Origin: Asaia astilbis JCM 15831
GTDB taxonomy: Bacteria > Pseudomonadota > Alphaproteobacteria > Acetobacterales > Acetobacteraceae
DNA: 64,000 nucleotides
Reading direction: 5' to 3'
Assembly (NCBI RefSeq): GCF_000613845.1
Contig: NZ_BAJT01000003.1
Span: 124,001 to 188,000, forward strand
Shown: positions 1 through 10,040 of the stretch, piece by piece
How positions within the stretch are numbered: the stretch's first letter is position 1
Layout: each line of letters begins with the position of its first letter
Made by a program: the position numbers and the translations under genes
The notes under the pieces: model-generated
The model's input: only the letters and a program-made list of their open reading frames with translations
Database searches by the model: none
What the model was told of the DNA's origin: nothing

Positions 1-261
1 ACCGCCACCACCACCGGAGCTTGTTGTTCTATTGAAAGCAACATCCTGCCAGGCGCCATGGGTCAGGGCTGTGTCCTGCGCAACAGCGCCTTCGCCCTGC
101 ACAGACATGTAATCGCCTGAGAGCTGCGCGCCACTGCAGGTATTCCCACTGGTGACGAATAGATTATCGGCGTTGTCAGGGTCGTCGAACCCGCCACCCG
201 CTCTTGCGATCGAACGGGAGAAAGACAGAGATGCATGTTTTGAGGCGGATGTTCCGGTCAT
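1..261 (-). CDS. Hypothetical protein, 5' part only (runs off the left edge)
   Basis: An uninterrupted 87-codon reading frame starts at ATG 261 and leaves the window at base 1. A GGAG ribosome binding site lies about 8 bases upstream of the ATG, which supports a real start. The visible part has no signal peptide or membrane segment. It is rich in Ser, Ala and Gly, with a single Cys near residue 41, and ends in a run of five Gly at the edge. I do not recognise the family. The Gly run could be a linker to a larger C-terminal domain outside the window. Its back-to-front position relative to ilvD, with an AT-rich gap between, suggests its own promoter. Confidence 0.55.
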   Translation of the reverse strand, partial: MTGTSASKHASLSFSRSIARAGGGFDDPDNADNLFVTSGNTCSGAQLSGDYMSVQGEGAVAQDTALTHGAWQDVAFNRTTSSGGGGG

Positions 262-534
262 GATAGGGCTCCATAAGCCTGGTTATCAGTGACCGTTGGC
301 AAGGCTGATGAAATTCAGAGAACTGTCCACGAAGAGAGTGAGGTACTCACGTTATCGTGATGTCTTATTTCAAACTTTTTCTCTGAATTTGACCGCGAAA
401 CAAAGCCATTACTCATGTTCTTTTGTCGAACCAAAGTCACTTTATTATTGCGACTTGTTTATTGGCTTGTTTGCGCGATAAAAACCGGCCTGATTCAGCA
501 TGCCTCATAAGAAATTCTAATGAATGAAAGGCAC
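262..534. other. AT-rich intergenic region, no gene seen
   Basis: About 270 bases separate the left-edge gene from the ilvD terminator. Composition is clearly more AT-rich than the flanking genes. Short open frames here (for example 296-481) have no ribosome binding site and no recognisable product. The region most likely holds the promoter of the left-edge gene, but I could not pick a convincing -35/-10 pair. Confidence 0.5.
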
Positions 535-565
535 AAAAAAGGCTCTCCTTTAAAACAGGAGAGCC
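535..565 (-). terminator. Rho-independent terminator of ilvD
   Basis: A perfect 9-bp stem (GGCTCTCCT at 541-549 with AGGAGAGCC at 557-565, 7-base loop) is followed on the minus strand by six Ts (535-540). It starts 11 bases after the ilvD stop codon, in the right orientation. Confidence 0.93.
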
Positions 566-575
566 CGCTGTAAAA

Positions 576-2424
576 TCAGTTTCGACGGGTGATCTGCGCG
601 AGATCCCGCACAGCGCCATTGGCGGCGCTTGTGGTCAAAAGGCCATAGGCCCGCAGGGCAGGGGAGACTTCCCGGATGCGATCCGGTGTCCAGGCGTCGG
701 TACCGCGCGCTTCCATCTGTTCGCGACGCTCGGCGAGGACCGCATCGTCGACGAGAGCGCGCAAGATGCGGTTCGGGATGTCGATTTCAATCTGATCGCC
801 TTCCTCAAGCAGGCCAATCAGACCGCCTTCTGCGGCTTCCGGCGAGATGTGACCGATCGATAGGCCCGAACTGCCACCCGAAAAGCGTCCATCGGTGATG
901 AGGCACAGGTCTCGGCTAGCCCCTTCGATTTCAGGTAGCTTGTCGGGTAGAGCATTTCCTGCATGCCGGGGCCGCCCTTCGGCCCTTCATACCGGATCAC
1001 CACCACGTCCCCATCGACGATCTTGTTGGCCAGAATACCGGCGACGGCATCTTCCTGACTTTCGAACACGCGGGCGCGTCCTGTGAAGGTCAGCAGGCTG
1101 TTGACCACCCCAGCCGTTTTTACGATGGCGCCTGCCTCGGCCAGATTGCCGTAAAGCACGGCCAGACCGCCATCCTGGGAGAAAGCATGCTCGCGATCCC
1201 GCAACACGCCGTTTTGGCGGTCGGTATCCAGCTCGTAATAGCGGCTAGACTGTGAAAAAGCCTCTGTCGTCCTCACGCCGCCCGGCGCAGCAAGGAAGCG
1301 GGTTTTTGCCTGCTCATCGCCTTCGAGCACGTCCCATTTCGTAAGGGCTTCCTTCATGCTTGGCGCGTGGACGGTGTGGGCCGTCGTGTCGATCAAACCG
1401 CAACGGTTGAGTTCGGCGAGAATGGCGGGAATACCGCCAGCACGGTGAACGTCTTCCATGTGCACATTGGCTTTGGCAGGCGCGACCTTGCACAAATTGG
1501 GCACCTTGCGCGACAGGCGATCGATATCGGCCATATGGAAATCGACCCCGGCCTCCCGTGCGGCTGCCAGAAGATGCAGCACGGTGTTGGTCGAGCCACC
1601 CATGGCGATATCCAGCGTCATGGCGTTTTCAAATGCTGCCTTGGTCGCGATGCTGCGCGGCAGAGCAGTTGCGTCATCCTGCTCATACCAACGGCGAGCC
1701 AGAGAGACGACCAGTCGGCCTGCTTCAAGAAACAGCTCACGGCGATCGGCATGTGTGGCCAGAAGACTGCCATTGCCGGGCAGGGAGAGGCCCAGAGCCT
1801 CGGTCAGGCAGTTCATCGAATTAGCTGTGAACATGCCCGAGCACGAGCCACAGGTCGGACAGGCCGATCGCTCGATGGCTTCGGATTCCGCATCCGTCAC
1901 TTTCGGGTTTGCCGCAGCGACCATGGAATCGACCAGGTCGAGTTTGCGGTTGATGCCGGGACCGTCGAGCTTGCCTGCTTCCATCGGGCCGCCGGAAACA
2001 AACACGACCGGAATATTCAGGCGCAGCGAGGCCATCAGCATGCCCGGCGTGATCTTGTCGCAATTGCTGATGCAGACCAGCGCATCGGCGCAATGGGCGT
2101 TGACCATATATTCGATGGAATCGGCGATCAGCTCGCGAGAGGGCAAGCTGTAGAGCATGCCTCCGTGACCCATGGCGATGCCGTCATCGACCGCAATCGT
2201 GTTGAATTCGCGCGCGATGCCACCGGCCTCAGCAATCGCACCGCCCACAAGCGCGCCCATATCCTTGAGATGCACATGACCTGGCACGAACTGAGTGAAG
2301 GAGTTGGCAACGGCAATGATAGGCTTGCCGAAATCCTTATCCGTCATGCCCGTAGCGCGCCACAGGCGCGGGCACCGGCCATGTTACGGCCATGGGTGGT
2401 AGTGCGGGAACGATAGGCGGGCAT
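576..2424 (-). CDS. ilvD: Dihydroxy-acid dehydratase (two frameshifts in this sequence)
   Basis: IlvD dehydrates 2,3-dihydroxy-isovalerate and its methylvalerate homologue, the third step of valine/isoleucine synthesis. The main frame (818-2347) shows the Fe-S/active-site segments CDKITPGM and [18 protein letters not shown]. Both ends continue in other frames. The N terminus ([20 protein letters not shown], from ATG 2424) joins near 2358-2362 if one base is restored before CTGTGG. The C terminus ([15 protein letters not shown] to the stop at 576) joins near 900-904 if one base is restored before CTCATC. With both repairs the protein is 616 aa, the normal family length. I read both shifts as sequence errors, because the family sequence continues exactly across them. 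It is a single-gene unit with a strong terminator. Confidence 0.95.
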
Positions 2425-2600
2425 GACACTGATCCGGAACTGATGGAGGAAGCGGGCGAGTTGCGCATGAAATGCAATAGCAAGCGGCCCGTAGGCGTAT
2501 TTTTATTACCCTGTGCGAAATAACGTGGCCAATCGCTTGCCGCAAGGGGAAGTCTGATCAATCATCCCCGCCTTGCTAAGCCGTTCAAGGAAATGATTGC

Positions 2601-4552
2601 GTGCGCGTTGGACCTCTGACCCGATCTCTGTTGCTGATGACATCCTGCCTGCTCGGGGCCTCGCACGCCATGGCGCAGACGGTCAACGGCCTGCCTGTGA
2701 CGCCCGATATGGTGCAGCGAGGCTCCGATATTCCTGCACATGTGCAGTTGCCGGAAACAGGTCGGGATTACATCAAGCAGGATGTCATGATCCCGATGCG
2801 TGACGGTGTGAAGCTGCATACCGTCATTGTCATTCCGAAGGCCGCCAAGCCCCATGACGCGCCTATTCTCCTGACGCGCACCCCGTATCATGCGTCAGAG
2901 CGTGCAGATCGTGTGTCTGGCGCCGCCGAAATGCGTAATCTGCTGCCGCAGGGTGACGGCGTGTTCGTCGACGCGGGCTATATCCGGGTCTTTCAGGACG
3001 TGCGGGGTAAATACGGCTCCGAAGGCGATTACGTCATGACGCGCCCCCCGATCGGTCCGCTCAACCCCAGCAAGACCGATGATACGACCGATGCGTGGGA
3101 CACGATCGACTGGCTCACCAAGAACGTGCAGCAGAGCAATGGCCGTGTGGGCATGACGGGGTCGTCCTATGAAGGCTGGACTGTTGTCATGGCGTTGCTC
3201 GATCCGCACCCTGCGCTCAAGGTCGCCGCGCCTGAGAGCCCGATGGTCGATGGCTGGATGGGCGATGACTGGTTCCATTATGGAGCCTTCCGCCAGGGCA
3301 GTTTCGATTATTTCATTATGCAGATGACCAAGAAGGGCGAAAGTGGTGGCATCCCGCGTCGCGACGCGGATGATTACACCAACTTCCTTCAGGCGGGTTC
3401 AGCGGGTGATTTCGCGACAGCTGCGGGGCTCGATCAGTTCCCGTGGTGGCAACGCATGAAGGCCCATCCTGCCTATGATGCGTTCTGGCAGGGGCAGGCG
3501 CTCGACAAGCTCCTCGCCAAACACCCGCTGACCGTGCCGACCATCTGGGAGCAGGGATTGTGGGATCAGGAAGATATGTGGGGGGCGATCCATAGCTGGA
3601 TGGCTTTGCGCAAGGATCATCCCAAGGTCCCGAATATTCTCGTCATGGGCCCCTGGCGCCATAGCGGGGTCAACTACGATGGGTCGAGCCTTGGCCCGCT
3701 CCATTTCAAGGGGGATACGGCGCTCTGGTATCGCGCCAATGTCATGCGTCCGTTCTTCGATCAGTATCTGAAGCCGGGAAGTGCCAAGACACATTTCGAC
3801 GATGCGATCATCTATAATACGGGTGATAACCAGTGGGACCATTTGCGGGGGTGGCTCGGCAATTGCGAGCAGAGCTGCATCGGGACGGGAGATCGTCTCT
3901 ATCTGAAAGAGAATAACGGGCTCGGGTTCGAACGTGCGAAGCCCGGCACAGACAGCTACGTCTCAGATCCGGCTCATCCGGTTCCCTTCATGACACGTCC
4001 TTACAGCTTCGCGGACGGTGCTCGCTGGAAGCCATGGCTGGTCTCCGATCAGCGTTTTGCTGAATCCCGGCCCGATGTGCTGACCTATCAGACGCCGGTT
4101 CTGGATCATGCGGTGCGTGTTTCGGGTGTGCCGACAGCCGATCTGTTTGCGGCAACCACCGGCACCGATGCCGATTGGGTGGTCAAAATCATCGACGTCT
4201 ATCCTGCGTCACGGCCGATCGCCCGGCGATGGGAGGCTACGAGCTTTCGGTTTCGATGGATATCTTCCGCGGTCGTTACCGTCATGACCCCGCGCGCGCC
4301 GAGGCGATTCCCGCGAACAAGGTCGAGGAATACAAGTTCACGCTTCCTGCGGTGAATCATGTCTTCCTGCCGGGTCATCGCATCATGGTGCAGATCCAGT
4401 CTTCCTGGTTCCCCCTTTACGATCGTAATCCGCAAACCTATGTCTCGAACATCTTCGAGGCCAAGGCTGCCGACTACAAGGCGGCGACCCAGTCGATCTC
4501 GCGTGGTGGCGCTCAGGCCAGCAGCATCTTCCTTCCTGTCGTCAAGCAGTGA
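2601..4552 (+). CDS. Secreted alpha-amino acid ester hydrolase (CocE/NonD family; one frameshift)
   Basis: An alpha/beta-hydrolase acting on esters and amides of alpha-amino acids; relatives acylate and hydrolyse beta-lactams such as ampicillin and cephalexin. Start GTG 2601 has AAGGA 9-10 bases upstream, and residues 1-26 form a signal peptide ending AMAQ. The nucleophile motif GSSYEG puts the catalytic Ser at 189. The acid is Asp322 in WDQEDMWG and the base is His354 in PWRHSG. These match Ser205/Asp338/His370 of the Acetobacter turbidans enzyme with a constant offset of 16 (from memory). The carboxylate cluster that binds the substrate amino group (E and D around 317-325) is present. The C-terminal jelly-roll part is in another frame after about 4210-4224. 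One restored base gives the expected PAST-ADRPAM junction and the C terminus FLPVVKQ. The next gene is msrA, 39 bases downstream. Confidence 0.93.
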
Positions 4553-4591
4553 CGCCGAAAGCTTCCGTATTGTCAAAAAAGTGAGGCCCCT

Positions 4592-5137
4592 ATGAGTGAG
4601 ACCCATCTTGAAAAGGCCCTGATTGGGGGCGGTTGCTTTTGGTGTACGGAAGCAATCTTCACCGGGTTGCGCGGAGTCAAATCTGCGCAGCCTGGCTATG
4701 CGGGCGGACGTCGGGAAAACCCCAGCTATGAGCAGGTCTGCTCCGGGGCGACCGGCCATGCAGAAGTGGTTGAGGTCCTTTTCGACCCGCAGGAGATCAG
4801 CTTCGCCGATGTGCTGCGCGTTTTCTACACGACCCATGACCCAACCCAGCTCAATCGGCAGGGCAATGATGTCGGCACGCAATATCGCTCGGTCATTTTC
4901 GCGCTCGATCCGGCTCAGGACGTGATTGCTCGGGAAGTGACCCAGGAGATCGCGGATTCAGGCATCTGGCCCGCCCCGATCGTGACCGAAATCGCAGGTC
5001 CGGCGGTGTTCTGGGAGGCTGAGGAAAAGCATCACGACTACTTTGCCCGCAATCCCGAAACCGCCTATTGCAGCGCAGTCGTAGCACCGAAAGTCGCCAA
5101 GGCGCGCAAGATCTATCGCGACCGATTGAAAGCCTGA
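4592..5137 (+). CDS. msrA: Peptide-methionine (S)-S-oxide reductase
   Basis: Repairs oxidised methionine by reducing the S-sulfoxide with thioredoxin. The 181-aa protein has the GGGCFWC signature, with catalytic Cys15 and a second Cys18. It also has the YAGG and GHAEVVEV segments, the central DVGTQYRSVIF, and a C-terminal resolving Cys in AYCSAVV. ATG 4592 is preceded by GAGG. It is cytoplasmic, since no signal peptide is seen. The frame is intact. It may be cotranscribed with the ester hydrolase upstream. Confidence 0.96.
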   Translation: MSETHLEKALIGGGCFWCTEAIFTGLRGVKSAQPGYAGGRRENPSYEQVCSGATGHAEVVEVLFDPQEISFADVLRVFYTTHDPTQLNRQGNDVGTQYRSVIFALDPAQDVIAREVTQEIADSGIWPAPIVTEIAGPAVFWEAEEKHHDYFARNPETAYCSAVVAPKVAKARKIYRDRLKA

Positions 5138-5233
5138 CCCGCCCGGTCGGGTGACACGCCTGCTCTGCGGCGGGCGGGCGGGCATACCGCAACGAAACCC
5201 TCTTTTCGCCGCGTTCCAGACCCGGCTGGTTCA

Positions 5234-6566
5234 CTAGCCAGCAGACTCACGATCAAGCATGAACTGGTCGGCTTCCTCGTCGAAATCGAAGAGTTCTGTG
5301 TAGCGTGCCCAGTTCGTGGCGGTCATCAGGGTCTGCTCTGCATAACTTGGCGACATCGTCGCCTCCAGCTCTTCCCGGAACCGGTCTGCTCCCGTGCGAT
5401 GACCGGAGCGTTCGTCGAGGACGGCGCGGATCGAGCGGATGAGGGGGATATGGTGCACAAGCGCCGTGCGCATGATCTCACGCCGCTCATCCTGATCGGC
5501 CTGCACGAAGCGGATTCCGGCTTCCGTCATCAGAATATCGCCGTCTTCCAGCTCCGCCAGCTCCAGAAGTTGAAGAGATTCTCCAAGCGGAAACAGATCA
5601 TCGAGTGCCATCTGGAGGCGCTCAGCCAGATGGGGCAGATCGGCGCGGCCATTGAGCGGAGAGGCCGCCAGTGTTTCCAGCAAACCCACAAGCACGTTGA
5701 TGGGGATGGAGGGAAGCACCAGCGACATGGGGTTCGGCGCGGGCGAAGAGACGCCGGGCTCCAGGCTCGCTTCCGAGACCAGAGGCGCGCGACGCGTCAT
5801 CAAGGTGTAGATCTCATCGACGAATTGTCTGAACGCCGCATCATGCGGTTGCGCGGATGGGGGAAGGGGACGGTCAGCTCATGCGAGACCCGTCCCGGAT
5901 TGGACGAGAAAAGCAGAATCCGATCGCACATCAGCACGGCTTCTTCCACATTATGTGTGGCCAGCATCATGGCGCGTGTGGGGAGCGTCTCTCAGACCAG
6001 AGTTCGATCAGATCGGTTCGCAGATTTTCGGCAGTCAGCATATCGAGAGACGCGAAAGGCTCGTCCATCAGCAAAAGATCGGGCCGCATGACCAGCGCGC
6101 GGGCAAGCCCGACGCGCTGCTGCATTGAGTCCGAAAGCTCCTTGGGGAGGGCGTTTTCATAGCCGTTGAGCCCGATGAGATCGATCATGTCGTCGCAACG
6201 GCGCTCGCATTCCGCACGGGGAAGGCGCTTTGCCTCCAGGCCGAGTGCGATGTTCTGCTGCACCGTCAGCCACGGAAACAAGGCGAAGGACTGAAAAACC
6301 ATCGCAATCTCAGGGGTCGGTCCGCCGAGAATGTGTCCTTTCCAGACGATCTCGCCAGCGCTCGCCGGAATAAGGCCTGACGCGATACGCAGCAGCGTGC
6401 TCTTGCCCGAGCCGGATCGGCCGACAAGACCCACGATTTCACTGGCCTGAAGATCGAAGCTCACATCCTCAAGGACGGGCAGTTCGGTGCTGCTTTCCTT
6501 CTGATAGACCTGAAGACAATTGCGTATCGAGAGCAGGGTTTCCTGCATGACAGGCTCCATGGTCAT
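5234..6566 (-). CDS. ABC transporter ATP-binding protein with C-terminal AAA-associated domain, NitT/TauT type (two frameshifts)
   Basis: The N-terminal frame (6566 to about 5975) is an ABC ATPase of the nitrate/sulfonate/taurine group. It has Walker A GRSGSGKST, Q-loop VFQSFALFPWLTV and Walker B LLLMDEPFASLD. The signature reads LSDSMQQRVG instead of the usual LSGGMRQRVG. The sequence then changes frame twice. One base restored near 5975 gives RRLPTRAMM-LATHNVEEAV, and one near 5830 gives RNRHDAAFRQFVDEIY. It continues into 5803-5234, an AAA-associated domain seen in this ATPase subgroup. Repaired length is about 444 aa. It lies 5 bases downstream of the permease gene. No periplasmic binding protein is nearby, so the substrate is unknown. 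Confidence 0.85.
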
Positions 6567-6571
6567 AAGGG

Positions 6572-8303
6572 TCAGCTCTGTGACGATTGTATGCGGCGTC
6601 TGATCTGAAGGCGCAGGGGATTCCAGACCAGAAATTCACCAAGGGCGATGCAAAGCGTCAGCACGGCGGCGCCAAGGACGACACGGGGGAGATCGCCCAC
6701 CTCAATGGCGTGCGCGACGTAAGCCCCAATCCCGCTTCCGTCGCGATTCTGGAGGTTCCAGGATGATCGTTCCGCAACAATCAGGATCGTCCATCCAGTC
6801 ATCGACGCGGCGCTTGCCGCCTCCACCAAAGCCGGAGCGAGGCCTGGCAGCAGGATGCGGCTCCACCATAACCAGCCCCGGATCTGCAGGTTTCGGGCCG
6901 CCTGAAGCAGGTCGACGGGATAGGCTCTCATGCCACGAAGGATCTGGGGTAAAAGCAGCCCCTGAACGAAAAACAGACAGGCGATGAAAGGCCAGATCAG
7001 AGAGGAAAACGGCAAAGCCGACAGCGCGACGCAGAGCACCGGAAAGAGGATGTTCTTGGGATAAAGCGTGAGAAACCGCGCTGCACGGCGCGCCAGCGCG
7101 GCCCGGCGTGGCGAGAGGCCAAGCCAGACCCCAAGCGGCAACCACAGGGCGAAGGCGACCAGGAGGGCAAGAGTCATCCGCACCGCCGAGAGGGAGCTTT
7201 GCGCGATGACGACCCCGAGATCGCCAAGATTGAGTGCGTGATGGCGGTAGAAGAAGGCCACAATGATCAGGAGAAGGAAGAGCCCGGAAGAGAGCGCGAT
7301 CAGTGGTGAAGAGCCTGCCTGCGTTGCAGTCGGCCGGAATCCCGTTCTTCCGAGCCGCAGATCGCCCGCCCAGGCGAGGGCACGACGCAATCGTTCGCCG
7401 AAAAGCTTGAGCATCCGGGTGCGTCGCCAGAATTTGAGCATCCATGGATCTTCAGCGGAGGCGAAGATGGGATTCAGCCGGTAACGATCAGCAGATTTGC
7501 CAGGGGAAAACAAGGCCGGTGTCGTAGAGGAAGGCTAATAGGCCGATCAATAACGCGGCGAGTGAGGTCTGCCAGAACGATCCTATGGCAGCCGCTTGTG
7601 CGGCGTGAGTGCCGAGCCCCGGACGGGTCGAAAGCGCGCCATTGACGGGGAGCATCTCCGAAGCGATCAGGACACACCAGGCAAGCGGCATTGCCCGTGC
7701 CAGTGCGGTCACGCCATCGGGGATCGCAAACGGCGCTTCAAGCCGCCAAAGGCGCTGCCATCCCGTAAGCCCCAGGGCGCGGGCCGCCTCATCGAGCGGT
7801 CGGGGAATCTGCGCCCAGGCCCGAAGAGCCGCGCTCGCAATGGGGCCTGCGAAGCACAGCGCAGTAGTGCAGATCACCGTGATTTCGAAGCCCAGAGGCC
7901 GTAGAAATGGCAGAAGGCAAAGAAGCGGGATCATGTGCAGCCCGCTCAGTGCCGTTCGCACTGCGCTCTGTACAAAAGGCACTTTCGCCGCCAGCAGGGC
8001 CAGAATTGCCCCGATCATCGATCCTGTCAGCGTCGCACAGACCATGCGAAACGCCGTATGACCGAAATCTTCCAGAACGACCTTTAACCCTGCGAGAGAG
8101 CGCAGATGCGATGTCGTCAGCCCTCCGCTATGGAACGGGGTGAGCTGTGCGGGCAGAAAACGGGAGAGCAGCGCCAGAGCTGCGACAACGGCGAGGGTAC
8201 CGACGAGCGTTGTCGTCAGTCCTGCTTTCCGATCCGTTCCGCGTGGGCCGCGTCGCGCCCGTAATGGCGACATGCGCTCCTTCCTCATGCCGGGGTCATT
8301 CAT
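6572..8303 (-). CDS. ABC transporter permease, two BPD-type halves (probably one frameshifted gene)
   Basis: Two hydrophobic frames overlap at 7488-7513. The first (8303-7488) carries one membrane domain with the EAARALGLTGWQRLWRLEAP cytoplasmic loop that contacts the ATPase. The second (7513-6572) has another, with the matching DLLQAARNLQIRGWLWW loop. Transporters of this ATPase subtype usually have one permease of about 570-580 aa with two such domains. The linker ADRYRLNPIF...WRRTRMLK in the second frame looks like an internal linker, not an N terminus. The join needs a +1 (or -2) correction in the TTTTCCCC/CAAATC stretch near 7495-7512. The alternative is two separate overlapping permeases with a TTG start for the second; I think this less likely. 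Confidence 0.75.
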
Positions 8304-8363
8304 CGTGCCTTGCGGCGGTCGAGGAAGAGAGCCGACTTACTGGTTCAAAAAGCCTCGTTCGGC

Positions 8364-8825
8364 TCAGGGCTTTCGGGTGGTGCCCGTGCTGCCGAAACCG
8401 CCCGCGCCACGGGCTGTTTCATCCAGCTCAGAAACTTCAACCCATGTCAAACGGACGACGGGGGCCAGCACGGCCTGAGCCACGCGCATTCCGCGCGAAA
8501 TCACAAAATCTTCCTTGCCTGTATTGAGAAGAATGATTCCGATTTCGCCCCGATAATCTTCATCGATCGTTCCGGGGGAATTGGGGAGGGTGATCCCGTG
8601 CTTCAAGGCAAGGCCGGAGCGCGGACGAATCTGGAGTTCGTAGCCAGATGGCAGCCCGATCCTGATTCCGGTCGGAACAAGGGCGCGTTCCCCGGCCTTG
8701 ACGATCAGGTCAGCGTCGACGGCAGCCAGAAGATCCATCCCGGCAGCGCCGCTGCTGGCATAGTGAGGCAGGTCCAGCCCTTCGGCATGGGGGAGTCTGA
8801 CGAGCTCGACAGGAATCGGTGACAT
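8364..8825 (-). CDS. dut: dUTP diphosphatase
   Basis: Hydrolyses dUTP to dUMP and PPi, which keeps uracil out of DNA and feeds dTMP synthesis. The 153-aa frame is intact and shows the trimeric dUTPase motifs in order: [37 protein letters not shown] (with the catalytic Asp region), the RMAQ-type motif read here as RVAQAVLAP, and the C-terminal GAGGFGSTG arm. It follows coaBC by 6 bases, so the two are very likely one transcript. Confidence 0.97.
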   Translation of the reverse strand: MSPIPVELVRLPHAEGLDLPHYASSGAAGMDLLAAVDADLIVKAGERALVPTGIRIGLPSGYELQIRPRSGLALKHGITLPNSPGTIDEDYRGEIGIILLNTGKEDFVISRGMRVAQAVLAPVVRLTWVEVSELDETARGAGGFGSTGTTRKP

Positions 8826-8831
8826 ACGGCC

Positions 8832-10034
8832 TTACCTTGAGGTTGAGGAAAAATGAGCTGCGAGGCGTGTAGCGAGGAGTGAGGCGACCTCGGCCTTGGG
8901 CATGTCCGGCCAGGTCTCAACGGTCTCGCCGTTCAGGAACAGGATGCGATTGCGATCCCCCCCAAAGACAGCGCTTTCACCGCCGACATCGTTTGCGAGC
9001 AGCCAGTCGCATCCTTTGCGGGCGAGTTTCGCCTTGGCGTGCTGTTCCAGAGATTCGGTCTCGGCGGCAAAACCGATCACCAGAGACGCGCGATGCGGTC
9101 CGGGTCGCGAGAGGGTCGCGAGGATATCCGGATTTTCGACGAGGGCGAGGGAAACCGTCTCACCGGGCTGTTTCTTGCGTTTCTGCTCGCTGCTCTGTGC
9201 GACACGCCAGTCGCCCACTGCAGCGGCACAGATGACGCAATCGGCGGGGAGAGCTTTCTCACAGGCGGCCATCATGTCTGAGGCCGTCAGAACAGGGACC
9301 AGGGTTACGCCTTTGGGGCAGGGCAGGGCTGTCGGGCCGCTGACCAGCGTGACCTGTGCGCCGAGGGCGGCACAGGCTTCAGCAATGGCATAGCCCTGTT
9401 TGCCTGAGGAATGATTGGCAATAAACCGGACCGGGTCGATCGGCTCGTGAGTCGGCCCTGCCGTGATCAGAACATGACGGCCCGTAAGCGGCTTATGGGG
9501 CGAAAGAGCAGACTCGATTGCCTCGACGATCGTCTCAGGGGCGCTCAGTCGACCGGGGCCAAACTCGCCGCAGGCCATTTCGCCGTCTTCAGGCCCGACG
9601 AAATCGCATCCGCGCTCGCGTAATCGACGATAATTTTCTTGCGTGGCTGGGTGTTTCCACATGCGGACATTCATCGCTGGCGCGATCAGTACCGGCGTGT
9701 CCGTGGCCAGAAGAAGTGTCGTAGCGAGGTCGTCGGCCAGGCCATTGGCCATACGGGCCATCAGATTGGCGGTCGCCGGGCAGACGACGAGAAGATCCGC
9801 ACTGCGCGACAGGGCAATGTGATCCATCTGGCTGTCTTCTGCCAGCGAGAGCAGGGTCGTATGCACAGGGGCGCCGGACAGGGCCTGAACAGAAAGCGGC
9901 GTCACGAAATGTGTTGCTGAGTCGGTCAGAACACATTCGACTGCGACATCGCGTTTGCGAAGCAGCCGGATCAGTTCCAGCGCCTTATAGGCAGCGATGC
10001 CGCCTCCTATAATCAGGATGATCCGGCCAGCCAT
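8832..10034 (-). CDS. coaBC: Bifunctional phosphopantothenoylcysteine decarboxylase / phosphopantothenate-cysteine ligase
   Basis: Carries out two consecutive steps of coenzyme A synthesis. The N-terminal flavoprotein half (about 1-185) has GGGIAAYKALEL, the His-containing MDHIALSRSAD, APAMNVRMW and GEMACGEFGPGR. The C-terminal CTP-dependent ligase half (from about 190) has TAGPTHEPIDPVRFIAN, SSGKQGYAIA and CAAAVGDWR. At 400 aa it is full length and intact. It lies 6 bases after ubiE and 6 before dut. Many alphaproteobacteria have ubiB between ubiE and coaBC; it is absent here. Confidence 0.97.
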   Translation of the reverse strand: MAGRIILIIGGGIAAYKALELIRLLRKRDVAVECVLTDSATHFVTPLSVQALSGAPVHTTLLSLAEDSQMDHIALSRSADLLVVCPATANLMARMANGLADDLATTLLLATDTPVLIAPAMNVRMWKHPATQENYRRLRERGCDFVGPEDGEMACGEFGPGRLSAPETIVEAIESALSPHKPLTGRHVLITAGPTHEPIDPVRFIANHSSGKQGYAIAEACAALGAQVTLVSGPTALPCPKGVTLVPVLTASDMMAACEKALPADCVICAAAVGDWRVAQSSEQKRKKQPGETVSLALVENPDILATLSRPGPHRASLVIGFAAETESLEQHAKAKLARKGCDWLLANDVGGESAVFGGDRNRILFLNGETVETWPDMPKAEVASLLATRLAAHFSSTSR

Positions 10035-10040
10035 GTGGTG

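Noticed and set aside
1367..2416. A 349-codon plus-strand frame
   Set aside because: Antisense to ilvD; low-complexity His/Arg-rich translation.
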